In this document: positions 17,756 through 25,931 of the stretch, one piece after another
How positions within the stretch are numbered: the stretch's first letter is position 1
Layout of the letters: each line of letters begins with the position of its first letter
Origin: Acidovorax sp. 106
GTDB lineage: Bacteria; Pseudomonadota; Gammaproteobacteria; Burkholderiales; Burkholderiaceae_C
DNA: 64,000 bases
Assembly (NCBI RefSeq): GCF_003663825.1
Contig: NZ_RCCC01000001.1
Span: forward strand, 1,558,501-1,622,500
Reading direction: 5' to 3'
Notes under the pieces: generated by a model
The model's database searches: none
What the model saw: the letters and a program-made list of their open reading frames with translations, nothing else
Told to the model about the DNA's origin: nothing
Translations under genes and position numbers: made by a program

Positions 17756-17772
17756 CTGGCATGGGTCTTGTA
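17756..17772 (+). promoter_or_regulatory. Sigma-54 (-24/-12) promoter of the aldehyde dehydrogenase operon
   Basis: CTGGCATGGGTCTTGTA aligns with the consensus YTGGCACGNNNNTTGCW at 15 of 17 positions with exact spacing. The deviations are T for C in the -24 element and GT for GC at -12, so strength may be moderate. It lies 80 bp before the dehydrogenase start, in front of a gene pair whose neighbour encodes a sigma-54 activator. Confidence 0.7.
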
Positions 17773-17852
17773 TAGGACCTGCTACCTGACTGCCGCACCA
17801 GCCTGCCGACATGCGCGCAGCAGATGCCAACAACACCGACAGGAGACACAGC

Positions 17853-19376
17853 ATGACCGTTTACGCAGCCCCCGGCGCCGCTGGCGCCAAGATCGCCTAC
17901 AAGCCCCAGTACAACAACTTCATCGGCGGCAAGTTCGTAGCCCCGGTCAAGGGCCAGTACTTTGATGTGATCTCGCCGGTCAACGGCAAGGTCTACACCC
18001 AGGCCGCCCGATCCACCGCCGAAGACATCGAACTGGCACTGGACGCCGCCCACGCCGCCGCCGATGCCTGGGGCAAGACCGACGCCGCCACGCGCGGCAA
18101 CATCCTGCTGAAAATTGCCGACCGCATCGAGCAGAACCTGGAGCTGCTGGCGTACGCCGAAACGGTAGACAACGGCAAGGCGATCCGCGAGACGCTGAAC
18201 GCCGACATCCCCCTCACCGTGGACCACTTCCGCTACTTTGCGGGCTGCGTGCGCGCACAAGAAGGCGCCTTGAGCAACATCGACGAGAACACCGTGGCGT
18301 ACCACATCCAGGAGCCGCTGGGCGTGGTGGGCCAGATCATTCCGTGGAACTTCCCGATCCTGATGGCGGCCTGGAAGCTGGCCCCTGCGATTGGCGCGGG
18401 CAACTGCGTGGTGCTCAAGCCTGCAGAGTCCACACCCATTTCCATCCTGATCCTGGCCGAGCTGATTGCCGACCTGCTGCCGCCGGGCGTGCTCAACATC
18501 GTCAACGGCTTTGGCCGTGAGGCGGGCATGCCGCTGGCGACTTCCAAGCGCATTGCCAAGATCGCTTTCACCGGATCGACCAGCACGGGCCGCGTGATTG
18601 CACAGGCCGCCGCCAACAACCTGATCCCCGCCACACTAGAGCTGGGCGGCAAGAGCCCCAACGTGTTCTTTGCCGATGTGATGGACAAGGACGACGCGTT
18701 CCTCGACAAAGCCATTGAAGGCCTGGTGCTGTTTGCCTTCAACCAGGGCGAGGTCTGCACCTGCCCATCGCGCGCCATCATCCAAGAATCGATCTACGAC
18801 AAGTTCATGGAGCGTGTCTTGAAACGCGTGGCCGCCATCCAACACAAGAACCCGCTGGACACCGACAGCATGATGGGCGCGCAGGCCAGCAAGGAGCAGC
18901 TCACCAAGATCCTGAGCTACCTCGACCTGGGCAAGCAAGAAGGCGCCGAAGTGCTGGCCGGTGGCGGCCAAGCCCACCTGGGTGGCGACCTGGAAGGCGG
19001 CTACTACGTGCAGCCCACGCTGTTCAAGGGCCACAACAAGATGCGCATCTTCCAGGAAGAAATCTTCGGCCCCGTGCTGGCCGTGACCACCTTCAAGGAC
19101 GAAGCCGAAGCGCTGCAGATCGCCAACGACACGCTGTATGGCCTGGGCGCGGGCGTGTGGAGCCGCAACGGCAACGTCGCCTACCGCATGGGCCGCGCCA
19201 TCAAAGCGGGCCGGGTGTGGACCAACTGCTACCACGCGTACCCAGCGCACGCGGCGTTTGGCGGCTACAAGGAATCGGGCATTGGCCGCGAGACCCACAA
19301 GATGATGCTGGACCACTACCAGCAGACCAAGAACCTGCTGGTGAGCTACAGCGAGAACAAGCTGGGCTTCTTTTGA
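17853..19376 (+). CDS. NAD-dependent aldehyde dehydrogenase (AcoD/ExaC-like)
   Basis: A 507-residue aldehyde dehydrogenase that oxidises a short aldehyde, probably acetaldehyde, to the acid. It has the family motifs: the IPWNFPILM segment of the cofactor site, FTGSTSTGR, the general-base glutamate in LELGGKSPN and the catalytic cysteine in [12 protein letters not shown]. Sequence and length match AcoD/ExaC/AldB enzymes. Start ATG 17853 follows AGGAG. An iron alcohol dehydrogenase and a DUF779 gene follow on the same strand, forming an alcohol-aldehyde-acid module. The upstream sigma-54 promoter and the divergent AcoR-type regulator suggest induction by the alcohol, aldehyde or acetoin. Confidence 0.95.
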   Translation: MTVYAAPGAAGAKIAYKPQYNNFIGGKFVAPVKGQYFDVISPVNGKVYTQAARSTAEDIELALDAAHAAADAWGKTDAATRGNILLKIADRIEQNLELLAYAETVDNGKAIRETLNADIPLTVDHFRYFAGCVRAQEGALSNIDENTVAYHIQEPLGVVGQIIPWNFPILMAAWKLAPAIGAGNCVVLKPAESTPISILILAELIADLLPPGVLNIVNGFGREAGMPLATSKRIAKIAFTGSTSTGRVIAQAAANNLIPATLELGGKSPNVFFADVMDKDDAFLDKAIEGLVLFAFNQGEVCTCPSRAIIQESIYDKFMERVLKRVAAIQHKNPLDTDSMMGAQASKEQLTKILSYLDLGKQEGAEVLAGGGQAHLGGDLEGGYYVQPTLFKGHNKMRIFQEEIFGPVLAVTTFKDEAEALQIANDTLYGLGAGVWSRNGNVAYRMGRAIKAGRVWTNCYHAYPAHAAFGGYKESGIGRETHKMMLDHYQQTKNLLVSYSENKLGFF

Positions 19377-19401
19377 CGGGCGTCAAGGGTTGAGGCGGCC
19401 T

Positions 19402-19450
19402 GGCCGCTTCGCTGCGCCCTGGCGGGCGTACGATTTTTGGCGAAGCGGCC
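19402..19450 (+). other. Inverted repeat in the dehydrogenase intergenic gap
   Basis: GGCCGCTTCG (19402-19411) and CGAAGCGGCC (19441-19450) are perfect inverted copies with a 29-base loop. The gap between the aldehyde and alcohol dehydrogenase genes is 128 bp. No T-run follows, so this is more like an mRNA processing or stability hairpin than a terminator. Confidence 0.5.
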
Positions 19451-19504
19451 CGCTGCAAGCCTTGCAGCCCAGGCTGTTGGTTTGATCCATCAAGGAGGTT
19501 CACG

Positions 19505-20659
19505 ATGACCAGTACGTTCTTTATGCCCAGTGTCAACATCATGGGCGCAGGCTGCCTGCAAGAGGCCATGGTGGCGCTGAAGGGCCACGGCTTTCGCAAG
19601 GCGTTGATCGTTACCGACGCGGTGCTGAACAAGCTCGGCGTGGCAGCGCGCATCCAAGCCCAGTTGGCCGGACAGCAGATTGCCTCGGTGGTATTTGATG
19701 GCACGCAGCCCAACCCCACGGTGGGCAATGTGCGCGCCGGGTTGGCGCAGCTCAAAGCCGAGCAGTGCGACTTTGTGATCTCGCTGGGCGGAGGCTCGCC
19801 CCACGACTGCGCCAAGGGCATTGCCCTGTGCGCCACCAACGGCGGCGAGATTGCCGACTACGAGGGTGTGGACCGCTCTGCCAAGCCGCAGCTGCCGCTG
19901 GTGTCCATCAACACCACGGCGGGCACCGCCAGCGAGATGACGCGCTTTTGCATCATCACCGACGAGACGCGTCACATCAAGATGGCCATCGTGGACCGCA
20001 ACGTCACGCCCATCCTGTCCGTCAACGACCCCGAGCTGATGCTGGCCAAGCCCAAGGGCCTGACAGCCGCCACCGGCATGGATGCGCTGACCCACGCGGT
20101 GGAGGCCTATGTGTCCACCGCCGCCACGCCCATCACCGACGCCTGCGCGCTGAAGGCGGTGGAGCTGATTGCCCGCCACCTGCGCACCGCCGTGAGCCAT
20201 GGCGACGACCTGAACGCCCGCGAGCAGATGGCGTATGCGCAGTTCCTGGCGGGCATGGCGTTCAACAACGCATCGCTGGGCTATGTGCATGCCATGGCGC
20301 ACCAGCTGGGCGGCTTTTACGACCTGCCCCACGGCGTGTGCAACGCGCTGCTGCTGCCGCATGTGGAGGCGTTCAACGTGCCCACATCGGCCGCACGCCT
20401 GCGCGATGTGGCACACGCCATGGGTGTGAACGTGGCGGGGCTGGACGCCGAAGCCGGGGCACAGGCCTGCCTGGCCGCCATCCGCCAGCTGGCGCTGGAC
20501 ATTGGCATCCCCAAGTGCCTGAGCGACCTGGGGGTGAAGGAGGCAGATATTCCCATGCTGGCCACCAACGCGCTCAAGGATGCGTGCGGCCTGACCAACC
20601 CGCGCACGGCCACGCAGGCCGACATCGAAGGCATCTTCCGTGGGGCCATGACGGTCTGA
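19505..20659 (+). CDS. Iron-containing alcohol dehydrogenase
   Basis: A 384-residue group III (iron-type) alcohol dehydrogenase. It has [11 protein letters not shown] for NAD binding and the metal-ligand histidines in the [12 protein letters not shown] and [20 protein letters not shown] segments. It should oxidise a primary alcohol such as ethanol or a similar substrate to the aldehyde handled by the upstream dehydrogenase. Start ATG 19505 follows a strong AAGGAGG. The 128-bp gap to the upstream gene contains a hairpin that might separate their expression. The DUF779 gene starts four bases after its stop. Confidence 0.94.
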   Translation: MTSTFFMPSVNIMGAGCLQEAMVALKGHGFRKALIVTDAVLNKLGVAARIQAQLAGQQIASVVFDGTQPNPTVGNVRAGLAQLKAEQCDFVISLGGGSPHDCAKGIALCATNGGEIADYEGVDRSAKPQLPLVSINTTAGTASEMTRFCIITDETRHIKMAIVDRNVTPILSVNDPELMLAKPKGLTAATGMDALTHAVEAYVSTAATPITDACALKAVELIARHLRTAVSHGDDLNAREQMAYAQFLAGMAFNNASLGYVHAMAHQLGGFYDLPHGVCNALLLPHVEAFNVPTSAARLRDVAHAMGVNVAGLDAEAGAQACLAAIRQLALDIGIPKCLSDLGVKEADIPMLATNALKDACGLTNPRTATQADIEGIFRGAMTV

Positions 20660-20663
20660 GGCC

Positions 20664-21089
20664 ATGAAGGCCATGGACGCCGTGGATTGCGCACACGCCA
20701 GCGGCACCCCACCACCCCCACGGGTGGTGGCCACGCCCGCCGCACTGGAGCTGGTGGCCTTGCTGCAAGCCAAGCATGGCCCGGACTTGATGTTCCACCA
20801 AAGCGGCGGCTGCTGCGACAACAGCGCCGCCAACTGCTACCTGCCCGGCGAGATCACCATGGGCGCGGGCGATGTGTACCTGGGTGACATCGGCGGCTGC
20901 CGCTTCTACATCGGCAAAGCCCAGTACGAGACCTGGAAGCACACGCAGCTCATCATCGATGTGCTCGACGGGCATGGCGGCGGCACCTTCTCGCTGGAGG
21001 GGCCGGAGGGCAAGGCATTCCACACGCGATCACGGGTGTTCGCGGCGGACGAGCTGGCAGCGCTAGGCATCAGCGCACCGGGGCACTGA
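20664..21089 (+). CDS. DUF779 domain-containing protein
   Basis: A 141-residue protein of the DUF779 family, with conserved motifs FHQSGGCCDN and ANCYLPGEI. Members are typically encoded next to acetaldehyde/aldehyde dehydrogenase genes, as here. Function is unknown; the paired cysteines (GGCCDN) hint at metal binding or redox chemistry, but this is inference. It starts four bases after the alcohol dehydrogenase stop, so it is the last gene of the aldehyde/alcohol module. The ATG at 20664 is used; a second in-frame ATG at 20673 is possible. Confidence 0.88.
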   Translation: MKAMDAVDCAHASGTPPPPRVVATPAALELVALLQAKHGPDLMFHQSGGCCDNSAANCYLPGEITMGAGDVYLGDIGGCRFYIGKAQYETWKHTQLIIDVLDGHGGGTFSLEGPEGKAFHTRSRVFAADELAALGISAPGH

Positions 21090-21105
21090 CACCCAAAGGC
21101 ATCTC

Positions 21106-21164
21106 AACCAAAACAGGCTCTAGCGCTTTATAAATAAGCGCTAGCAGCTATACATTTAATAGCA
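21106..21164 (+). repeat. Palindromic intergenic repeat, copy 3
   Basis: A near-consensus copy: CCAAAACAGGCTCTAGCGCT, TTATAAATAAGCGCTAGCAG, CTATACATTTAATAGCA. The stem TAGCGCTTTATAAATAAGCGCTA is nearly perfect. It lies just downstream of the DUF779 gene and is followed by a 147-bp leader before the thioesterase gene. Confidence 0.88.
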
Positions 21165-21310
21165 TTTACCAGACTGCGCGCTGCGTGATGCGCGGGGTAT
21201 CGCTATAAAAGGTCACTTTCGAGATCGCAGCGGCAAGCACAAACCCTGGGCGCTCATGAATAATGGGGCGGATTGAGAACTCTTTCGCTCCACCAGAGCC
21301 AAGCGCCCCC

Positions 21311-21757
21311 ATGACCACTACCTCGACCATCCTGCGTTTTCTGGCGGAATCTTCCGCAGACAGCCCCGGCGGCCGCGTGTCGGCAGGCGTCGTCATGAAG
21401 TGGATTGACGAAGCCGCCAACGTGGTGGCCAACCAGTGGGCCAAGAGCCCCTGCGTAGCCGCCAGTTTTGGCAGGCTGCACTTCATGCACCCAGTGATGG
21501 GCGGTGCCTTGGTGGAGGTCGAGGCCCGCTTGGCCTATACCGGCACCACCAGCATGAACATCTTCATCGAAGTGCGCAGCGGCCCGCAGCCAGGCGAGGC
21601 CTACCAGGAAGTGACGCACTGCGTGGCCGTCTTCGTCTCACCCGACGACACCGACACCCCCCGCCCCGTGGACAAGTGGACCCCCGAAACCCCCGGTGAC
21701 ATGGCTTTGGCCCAACTGGTGCGGGGCCAGATAGAGGCCGGACGCCCGGGCCACTGA
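21311..21757 (+). CDS. Acyl-CoA thioesterase (YciA-like hotdog protein)
   Basis: A 148-residue hotdog-fold protein. The segment GGRVSAGVVMKWIDEAANVVA contains the catalytic aspartate (WIDE) of the YciA/acyl-CoA thioester hydrolase family, and GTTSMNIFIEV plus VTHCVAVFV form the remaining strand pattern. It should hydrolyse acyl-CoA thioesters in the cytosol. ATG 21311 matches the family start; the open frame extends upstream without conservation. It is convergent with the aspartoacylase-family gene, whose stop lies 41 bp beyond. Confidence 0.9.
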   Translation: MTTTSTILRFLAESSADSPGGRVSAGVVMKWIDEAANVVANQWAKSPCVAASFGRLHFMHPVMGGALVEVEARLAYTGTTSMNIFIEVRSGPQPGEAYQEVTHCVAVFVSPDDTDTPRPVDKWTPETPGDMALAQLVRGQIEAGRPGH

Positions 21758-21798
21758 CGCGGCAGCCGCGCTGGTCGCACCGCAGACTCCATGCCCGT

Positions 21799-22803
21799 TC
21801 ACAGCAAAGTGCGCTGCGCGAACCGCACCACCGTCACGCCCGCGCGCGCCTGCCGCACCGAGGGCATCACCAGCACACAGTTGTCATAAGGGGTGGTGAC
21901 AGGCACCCCATCGTTGTCACCGATCACGGTGCCAGCCTTTTCAAACAGCTCCAGGCCCGTGTAGGGCGCCACGAACCGGAACGCGCTGCTGGAGGCGACC
22001 ACCGGGCCGGTCACCTCCAGCGCCCACTGGCGGGGCGCATCGGGCATGCGCCAGCCCGGCAGTTGCTGCGCCAGTGCCTGCGCGCTGACCACGCCCGACT
22101 GCTCGATGAACCGCACGCACTGGTCGCGCGCCACCTGCAGGCTGGCCGGGTCGCCATGAAAGCCGCACTCGATCAGCAGCGAACGGGTGTCGCCCGCCTC
22201 GGCATCGGGCAGGCCGAAACGGCCATAGTCGCGCATGCGCACGCCGTCTTTGTGGCCCGCGTCCACCACGATGTGCTCGGGCGAGCGCATGGCATGCGCC
22301 AGCGCCAGGTTGCGCGGCTGCACGCCGGTGAGCAGCAGCGGGGCCGAGGGCTCGTGCATGGAATGGATATCGAGCAGCCAATCGGCCTGCTGGACAAACG
22401 GCCGCAGTGCGGCGGCGCGGCGGCGCTCACGGGTGTCGCCTGCATCGATGCGTGCATTGAGCCACTGGCGGTTGAGGTCTTCGTCGGTGAAGCGCGAGGC
22501 ATCGTGGTGACTGGCATCGAAGCGGTCAAACGCATCGAGGTTGCAAAACGCCAGCGTGAGGCGGCCCTGCTCGGGCCGCACACCCGCCTCCAGCAGGCCC
22601 TTAAGGGCCCAGGCGCCGCACAGCTCGTTGCCGTGTACCAGCGCACTGACCATGGCGCTGCGGCCCGGTTGGCCGCTGTCAAAGTGCCAAACCCCCTCAA
22701 CGCCTGTGTTGCCTACGCGCCAGGCGCTGATGTCGGGGACTGGCAGTGAAAAGCCGGGCGATGCGGCGGTGGTGTCCATGCGTGTGCTCATGTGGGCGGT
22801 CAT
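21799..22803 (-). CDS. Succinylglutamate desuccinylase/aspartoacylase family zinc hydrolase
   Basis: A 334-residue protein of the AspA/AstE carboxypeptidase-like family. Zinc ligands are in VHGNELCGA (H and E) and DIHSM (H), and the catalytic glutamate is in LIECGFHG. It should cleave an N-acyl amino acid or a related amide; the substrate cannot be read. The start ATG 22803 overlaps the stop of the Bug receptor gene by ATGA, so the two are translationally coupled. That suggests the hydrolase acts on, or on a product related to, the ligand caught by the receptor. Confidence 0.88.
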   Translation of the reverse strand: MTAHMSTRMDTTAASPGFSLPVPDISAWRVGNTGVEGVWHFDSGQPGRSAMVSALVHGNELCGAWALKGLLEAGVRPEQGRLTLAFCNLDAFDRFDASHHDASRFTDEDLNRQWLNARIDAGDTRERRRAAALRPFVQQADWLLDIHSMHEPSAPLLLTGVQPRNLALAHAMRSPEHIVVDAGHKDGVRMRDYGRFGLPDAEAGDTRSLLIECGFHGDPASLQVARDQCVRFIEQSGVVSAQALAQQLPGWRMPDAPRQWALEVTGPVVASSSAFRFVAPYTGLELFEKAGTVIGDNDGVPVTTPYDNCVLVMPSVRQARAGVTVVRFAQRTLL

Positions 22804-23795
22804 TCTTCGATCTTGGCGAACTGCACGATCTTCTGGTACTTGGCGATTTCGCTGGCGATGTACTTGTCGGTATCGGTGGTGGGAGAAGCGACGACGGAGC
22901 CAGTGGCTTCCATCTTCTTGCGGAAGTCGGGCGACTGCAGCGTGTCGGTCAGCGCCTTGCGCAGCTTGTCGTAGATGGGCTTGGGCAGGTTGGCCGGTGC
23001 CATGAGCGCAAACCACACGCCGATGTCTACGTTCTTGAACTGGGGCAGTTCGGCCAGGGCCGGAATGTCGGGCGTGATGGGCGAGCGCTTGGCCTCGGTG
23101 GTGCCCAGGGCAATCACCTTGCCACTCTTGATGTGCGGCAGGCCGCTGGAGAGCACGAACACGCCAAACTCCAGGTTGTTGCCCACCAGGTCGTTGGCCA
23201 GGGGCGCCACGCCACGGTAAGGGATGTGCGTCATGAACAGCTTGCCCTGGTCTTTGAGCATCTCACCGGCCAGGTGCAGCGAGGTGCCCACGCCCGAGCT
23301 GCCGTAGCTGAATTTGCCAGGGTTCTTGGTGACCAGCTGGGTGAATTCGGCCGCGTTCTTGACGCCCGAGGCAGGCGAGGCCACCAGCACCAGCGGCTGC
23401 GACGCCACCAGCCCGATGGCGGTGAAGTCCTTGATGTCGTACTTGACCTTTTTGGTGACCAGCTTGTTGATGGCAATCTCATTGCTGGCGCCCACCAGCA
23501 GCGTGTAGCCGTCGGGCTGCGCACTGGCCACCTTCTGTGCACCAATCGCACCCCCTGCACCACCAACGTTCTCGATCACCACGGGCTGGCCCAGCCGGTT
23601 GGAAAGCTCGGTGCCCACCATGCGCCCCATCAGGTCGGTGCTGCCGCCGGGCGGATAGGGAACGACGATGGTGATGGGTTTGCTCGGATAGGCTGGGGCC
23701 TGGGCCCAGGCCACGGATACGGCGGCGGCACACGCCAGTGCACCGGCAACACATCGGACAAGCCCCTGGCGGCGGGCAATAGAGAGAGGACGCAT
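22800..23795 (-). CDS. Bug family tripartite tricarboxylate transporter substrate-binding protein
   Basis: A 331-residue periplasmic receptor of the TctC/Bug family. It has a signal peptide (GLVRCVAGALACAAAVSVAW, then AQA), the Bug opening YPSKPITIVVPYPPGGSTD and the ligand-loop segments typical of the family. Bug proteins are numerous in Comamonadaceae and often lack an adjacent TctAB membrane pair, as here. Start ATG 23795 follows AAGGA. It is preceded by the LysR gene on the same strand and by two GTGC-N7-GCAC sites, and its stop overlaps the next start. Confidence 0.93.
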   Translation of the reverse strand: MRPLSIARRQGLVRCVAGALACAAAVSVAWAQAPAYPSKPITIVVPYPPGGSTDLMGRMVGTELSNRLGQPVVIENVGGAGGAIGAQKVASAQPDGYTLLVGASNEIAINKLVTKKVKYDIKDFTAIGLVASQPLVLVASPASGVKNAAEFTQLVTKNPGKFSYGSSGVGTSLHLAGEMLKDQGKLFMTHIPYRGVAPLANDLVGNNLEFGVFVLSSGLPHIKSGKVIALGTTEAKRSPITPDIPALAELPQFKNVDIGVWFALMAPANLPKPIYDKLRKALTDTLQSPDFRKKMEATGSVVASPTTDTDKYIASEIAKYQKIVQFAKIEE

Positions 23796-23854
23796 CGTGT
23801 TTCCTTGTGTGGGGTGGTAGTGCCCCATTGTCCGAATCGCCGCCCCTCCATGTG

Positions 23855-23891
23855 GTGCCTAAATGGCACGAGACGGTGCATTTTTAGCACC
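23855..23891. promoter_or_regulatory. Two phased GTGC-N7-GCAC inverted repeats, candidate LysR operator
   Basis: GTGC-CTAAATG-GCAC (23855-23869) and GGTGC-ATTTTTA-GCACC (23875-23891) have the same arms and spacer length. Their centres are 21 bp apart, two helical turns. They lie 60-95 bp upstream of the Bug receptor start and just after the LysR gene. The layout fits the regulatory and activation sites of a LysR-type regulator. Confidence 0.6.
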
Positions 23892-23994
23892 GGAATCTCT
23901 GGGCCGCCGGTTGCTCTGCTGCCCTGCAGAAACCGATGCGTTGTCCAGCAGGTCCACACACCCTCTGCGCAGGCAACCGCGCCACTGCGCTGTA

Positions 23995-24891
23995 TCAGCG
24001 GCGCGCAATGGTGGACCAGAGCACCTCTGCCAGCGTGCTGAGCCGGCGCTTGGGGCGGTACAGCCGCACATCGAACTTCACCTCCAGGTTCTTGTCACCG
24101 GCAGGCGCCAACAGGCCCGACTTGCAGTCGCCATGCACCATGGACCAAGGCAGCCACGACACCCCCAAACCTTTGCGCACGTATTCGTAGTTCGCGTCGG
24201 GCGAGTCACATTCCACCAACCGCTGCAAGCTGCTGGCCTGGGGGTGGTGGGCCAGCAGGTCCTCCACCAAACGCCCCAGCGCAAGCGTGCGGCCAAAAGC
24301 GATGTACGGCACCGCTGTGCTGCCCGCACCCAGCCGATAGCGCGGAGCGCCATGCGCATCTGCCAGGGCTATGGGCAAGAGCCGGTCAGTGGCAAGGGCG
24401 ACATGCACAAACTGCCGCCCATCCAACGGCACCGTCAGCGAGGGGTGGTGATAGAGGATGGCGAAATCTGCCACGCCCTGCTGCAAGTCTTGCACCGCAT
24501 CGGCCAGCGCGCGGGTGAGGATGCGCAGCTCACCATCGGCCAGATGGGGCCGCAAACGCACCAGCCAGTCGGCCACCACGGTGCGCGCCAAGGTGCGGCC
24601 TGTGGCCAGCGTGACGGTGCGGGCCTGACGGCCCGCAATGGCCATCAGCTCATCGTGCGATTGGGCCAGGTTGCGCGCCATTTGCTCGGCCGTGTCCACA
24701 AAGGCCTGGCCTGCGGCGGTAAGCCGCACCGAGCCGCCGCCACGCTCGATCAGCGGCGTTCCGGCCCAGGCCTCGAGCGCGCGGATGCGGCGCCCAAAGG
24801 CGGGGTGCGTGACGTGGCGTATCTCGGCGGCGCGGGTGAAGCTGCGCTCCTGCGCCAACACAGCAAAGTCCTCCAGCCATTTCAGTTGCAT
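23995..24891 (-). CDS. LysR family transcriptional regulator
   Basis: A 298-residue LysR regulator. The N-terminal winged helix-turn-helix starts MQLKWLEDFAVLAQERSFTR, with the recognition helix around HPAFGRRIRALE. Residues 90-298 form the periplasmic-binding-like effector domain. The ATG 24891 is fixed by the family start; the open frame continues upstream through 50 unconserved codons. It is co-directional with the Bug receptor gene, separated by 199 bp containing the GTGC-N7-GCAC sites; most LysR genes are divergent from their targets, so this arrangement is slightly unusual. Likely effector: the ligand or product of the receptor/hydrolase pair. Confidence 0.92.
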   Translation of the reverse strand: MQLKWLEDFAVLAQERSFTRAAEIRHVTHPAFGRRIRALEAWAGTPLIERGGGSVRLTAAGQAFVDTAEQMARNLAQSHDELMAIAGRQARTVTLATGRTLARTVVADWLVRLRPHLADGELRILTRALADAVQDLQQGVADFAILYHHPSLTVPLDGRQFVHVALATDRLLPIALADAHGAPRYRLGAGSTAVPYIAFGRTLALGRLVEDLLAHHPQASSLQRLVECDSPDANYEYVRKGLGVSWLPWSMVHGDCKSGLLAPAGDKNLEVKFDVRLYRPKRRLSTLAEVLWSTIARR

Positions 24892-24967
24892 GGGCAAGGC
24901 ACCTGGGGGCAACGCACGAAAAGTAGCGCTGGAGGGGGTGGAAAGGACGGAGCCTGTGGCCGCGTGC

Positions 24968-25795
24968 TCAAGCGCTGCGCGCGGCCTCCAGCACGGCGCG
25001 GGTGCGCTGCGCTTCGGCACGGGCAGCCGCACCAAAGTCATCGCCCGAGGACGCGTACAGCACGGCCCGGGAAGAATTCACGATGATGGGCCCGTCGCTG
25101 CGCAGGCCTGCGCGCACGGTGGCCACCGCATCGCCGCCCTGCGCGCCCACGCCGGGAATGAGCAGGGGCAGCGTGGGCGCAATGCTGCGCACGCGTTCAA
25201 TCTCTTGCGGGTAGGTCGCGCCCACCACGAGGCCCAACTGACCGTTCAGGTTCCAAGGGCCCTGGGCCAGCTTGGCAATGTGCTCGTACACCAGGGGCTG
25301 GCCTTCGATGCTGGCCAGGCGTTGGTTTTGCAGGTCGTCGCCACCGGGGTTGGAGGTGCGGCACAGCAAGAACGCGCCCTTGCCGTGGTAGGCCAGGTAG
25401 GGCTCGATGGAGTCAAAGCCCATGAAGGGCGAGAGCGTGACAGCGTCGGCCCCGTAGCGCTCGAACGCCTCTTTGGCGTACTGCTGCGCGGTGGAGCCGA
25501 TGTCGCCGCGCTTGGCGTCCAGGATCACCGGCACCTTCGGCGCTGTGCGGCGCATGTGCTCCATCAGGCGCTCGAGCTGGTCTTCGGCGCCGTAGGCGGC
25601 AAAGTAGGCGATCTGCGGCTTGAAGGAGCAGACCAGGTCGGCCGTGGCATCGACGATGGCTGCGCAGAAGTCGTAAATCTTGCTGGCGTCGCCCTTCATG
25701 TGGGCGGGAAAGCGGGAGGGCTCAGGGTCCAGGCCCACACACAGCATGGATTGGTTTTGCGTGGTGGCCGTGCGCAGTGTGTCGATGAAGGTCAT
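24968..25795 (-). CDS. pyrF: Orotidine 5'-phosphate decarboxylase
   Basis: A 275-residue enzyme of the type 2 (longer) OMP decarboxylase group, the last step of UMP synthesis. The catalytic lysine lies in LDAKRGDI with flanking aspartates, and the later segment LLIPGVGAQGGD is the phosphate-binding loop. It is a barrel-type cytosolic dimer. Start ATG 25795 gives the expected length. It lies 76 bp upstream of the LysR gene on the same strand and follows the pgk terminator. Confidence 0.96.
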   Translation of the reverse strand: MTFIDTLRTATTQNQSMLCVGLDPEPSRFPAHMKGDASKIYDFCAAIVDATADLVCSFKPQIAYFAAYGAEDQLERLMEHMRRTAPKVPVILDAKRGDIGSTAQQYAKEAFERYGADAVTLSPFMGFDSIEPYLAYHGKGAFLLCRTSNPGGDDLQNQRLASIEGQPLVYEHIAKLAQGPWNLNGQLGLVVGATYPQEIERVRSIAPTLPLLIPGVGAQGGDAVATVRAGLRSDGPIIVNSSRAVLYASSGDDFGAAARAEAQRTRAVLEAARSA

Positions 25796-25863
25796 AGGGG
25801 GTGATTTTAGGTGGGTGCCGCTGGGCGGGGGCTACAGAACCTGTTCGGGCGGGTCTGCCCATG

Positions 25864-25890
25864 AAAAAGGCCACCCCGCAGGGTGGCCTT
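25864..25890 (-). terminator. Rho-independent terminator of pgk
   Basis: On the minus strand AAGGCCACCC-TGCG-GGGTGGCCTT is followed by TTT, a very stable ten-base stem with a T-run. It lies 41 bp after the pgk stop codon and before pyrF. Confidence 0.88.
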
Positions 25891-25931
25891 GGTGGCCTTG
25901 AGCAAAGCCTTTGAACAGGCTGTCAGGCGCC

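Larger units (their letters stand above)
17524..17852. other. Intergenic control region between the AcoR-type activator and aldehyde dehydrogenase genes
   Basis: 329 bp without a supported gene if the activator starts at 17523. It holds a pair of inverted GTTCCAAC/GTTGGAAC sites (17616-17658), a sigma-54 type promoter (17756-17772) and a good Shine-Dalgarno (AGGAGACACAGC) before the dehydrogenase ATG. Confidence 0.7.
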
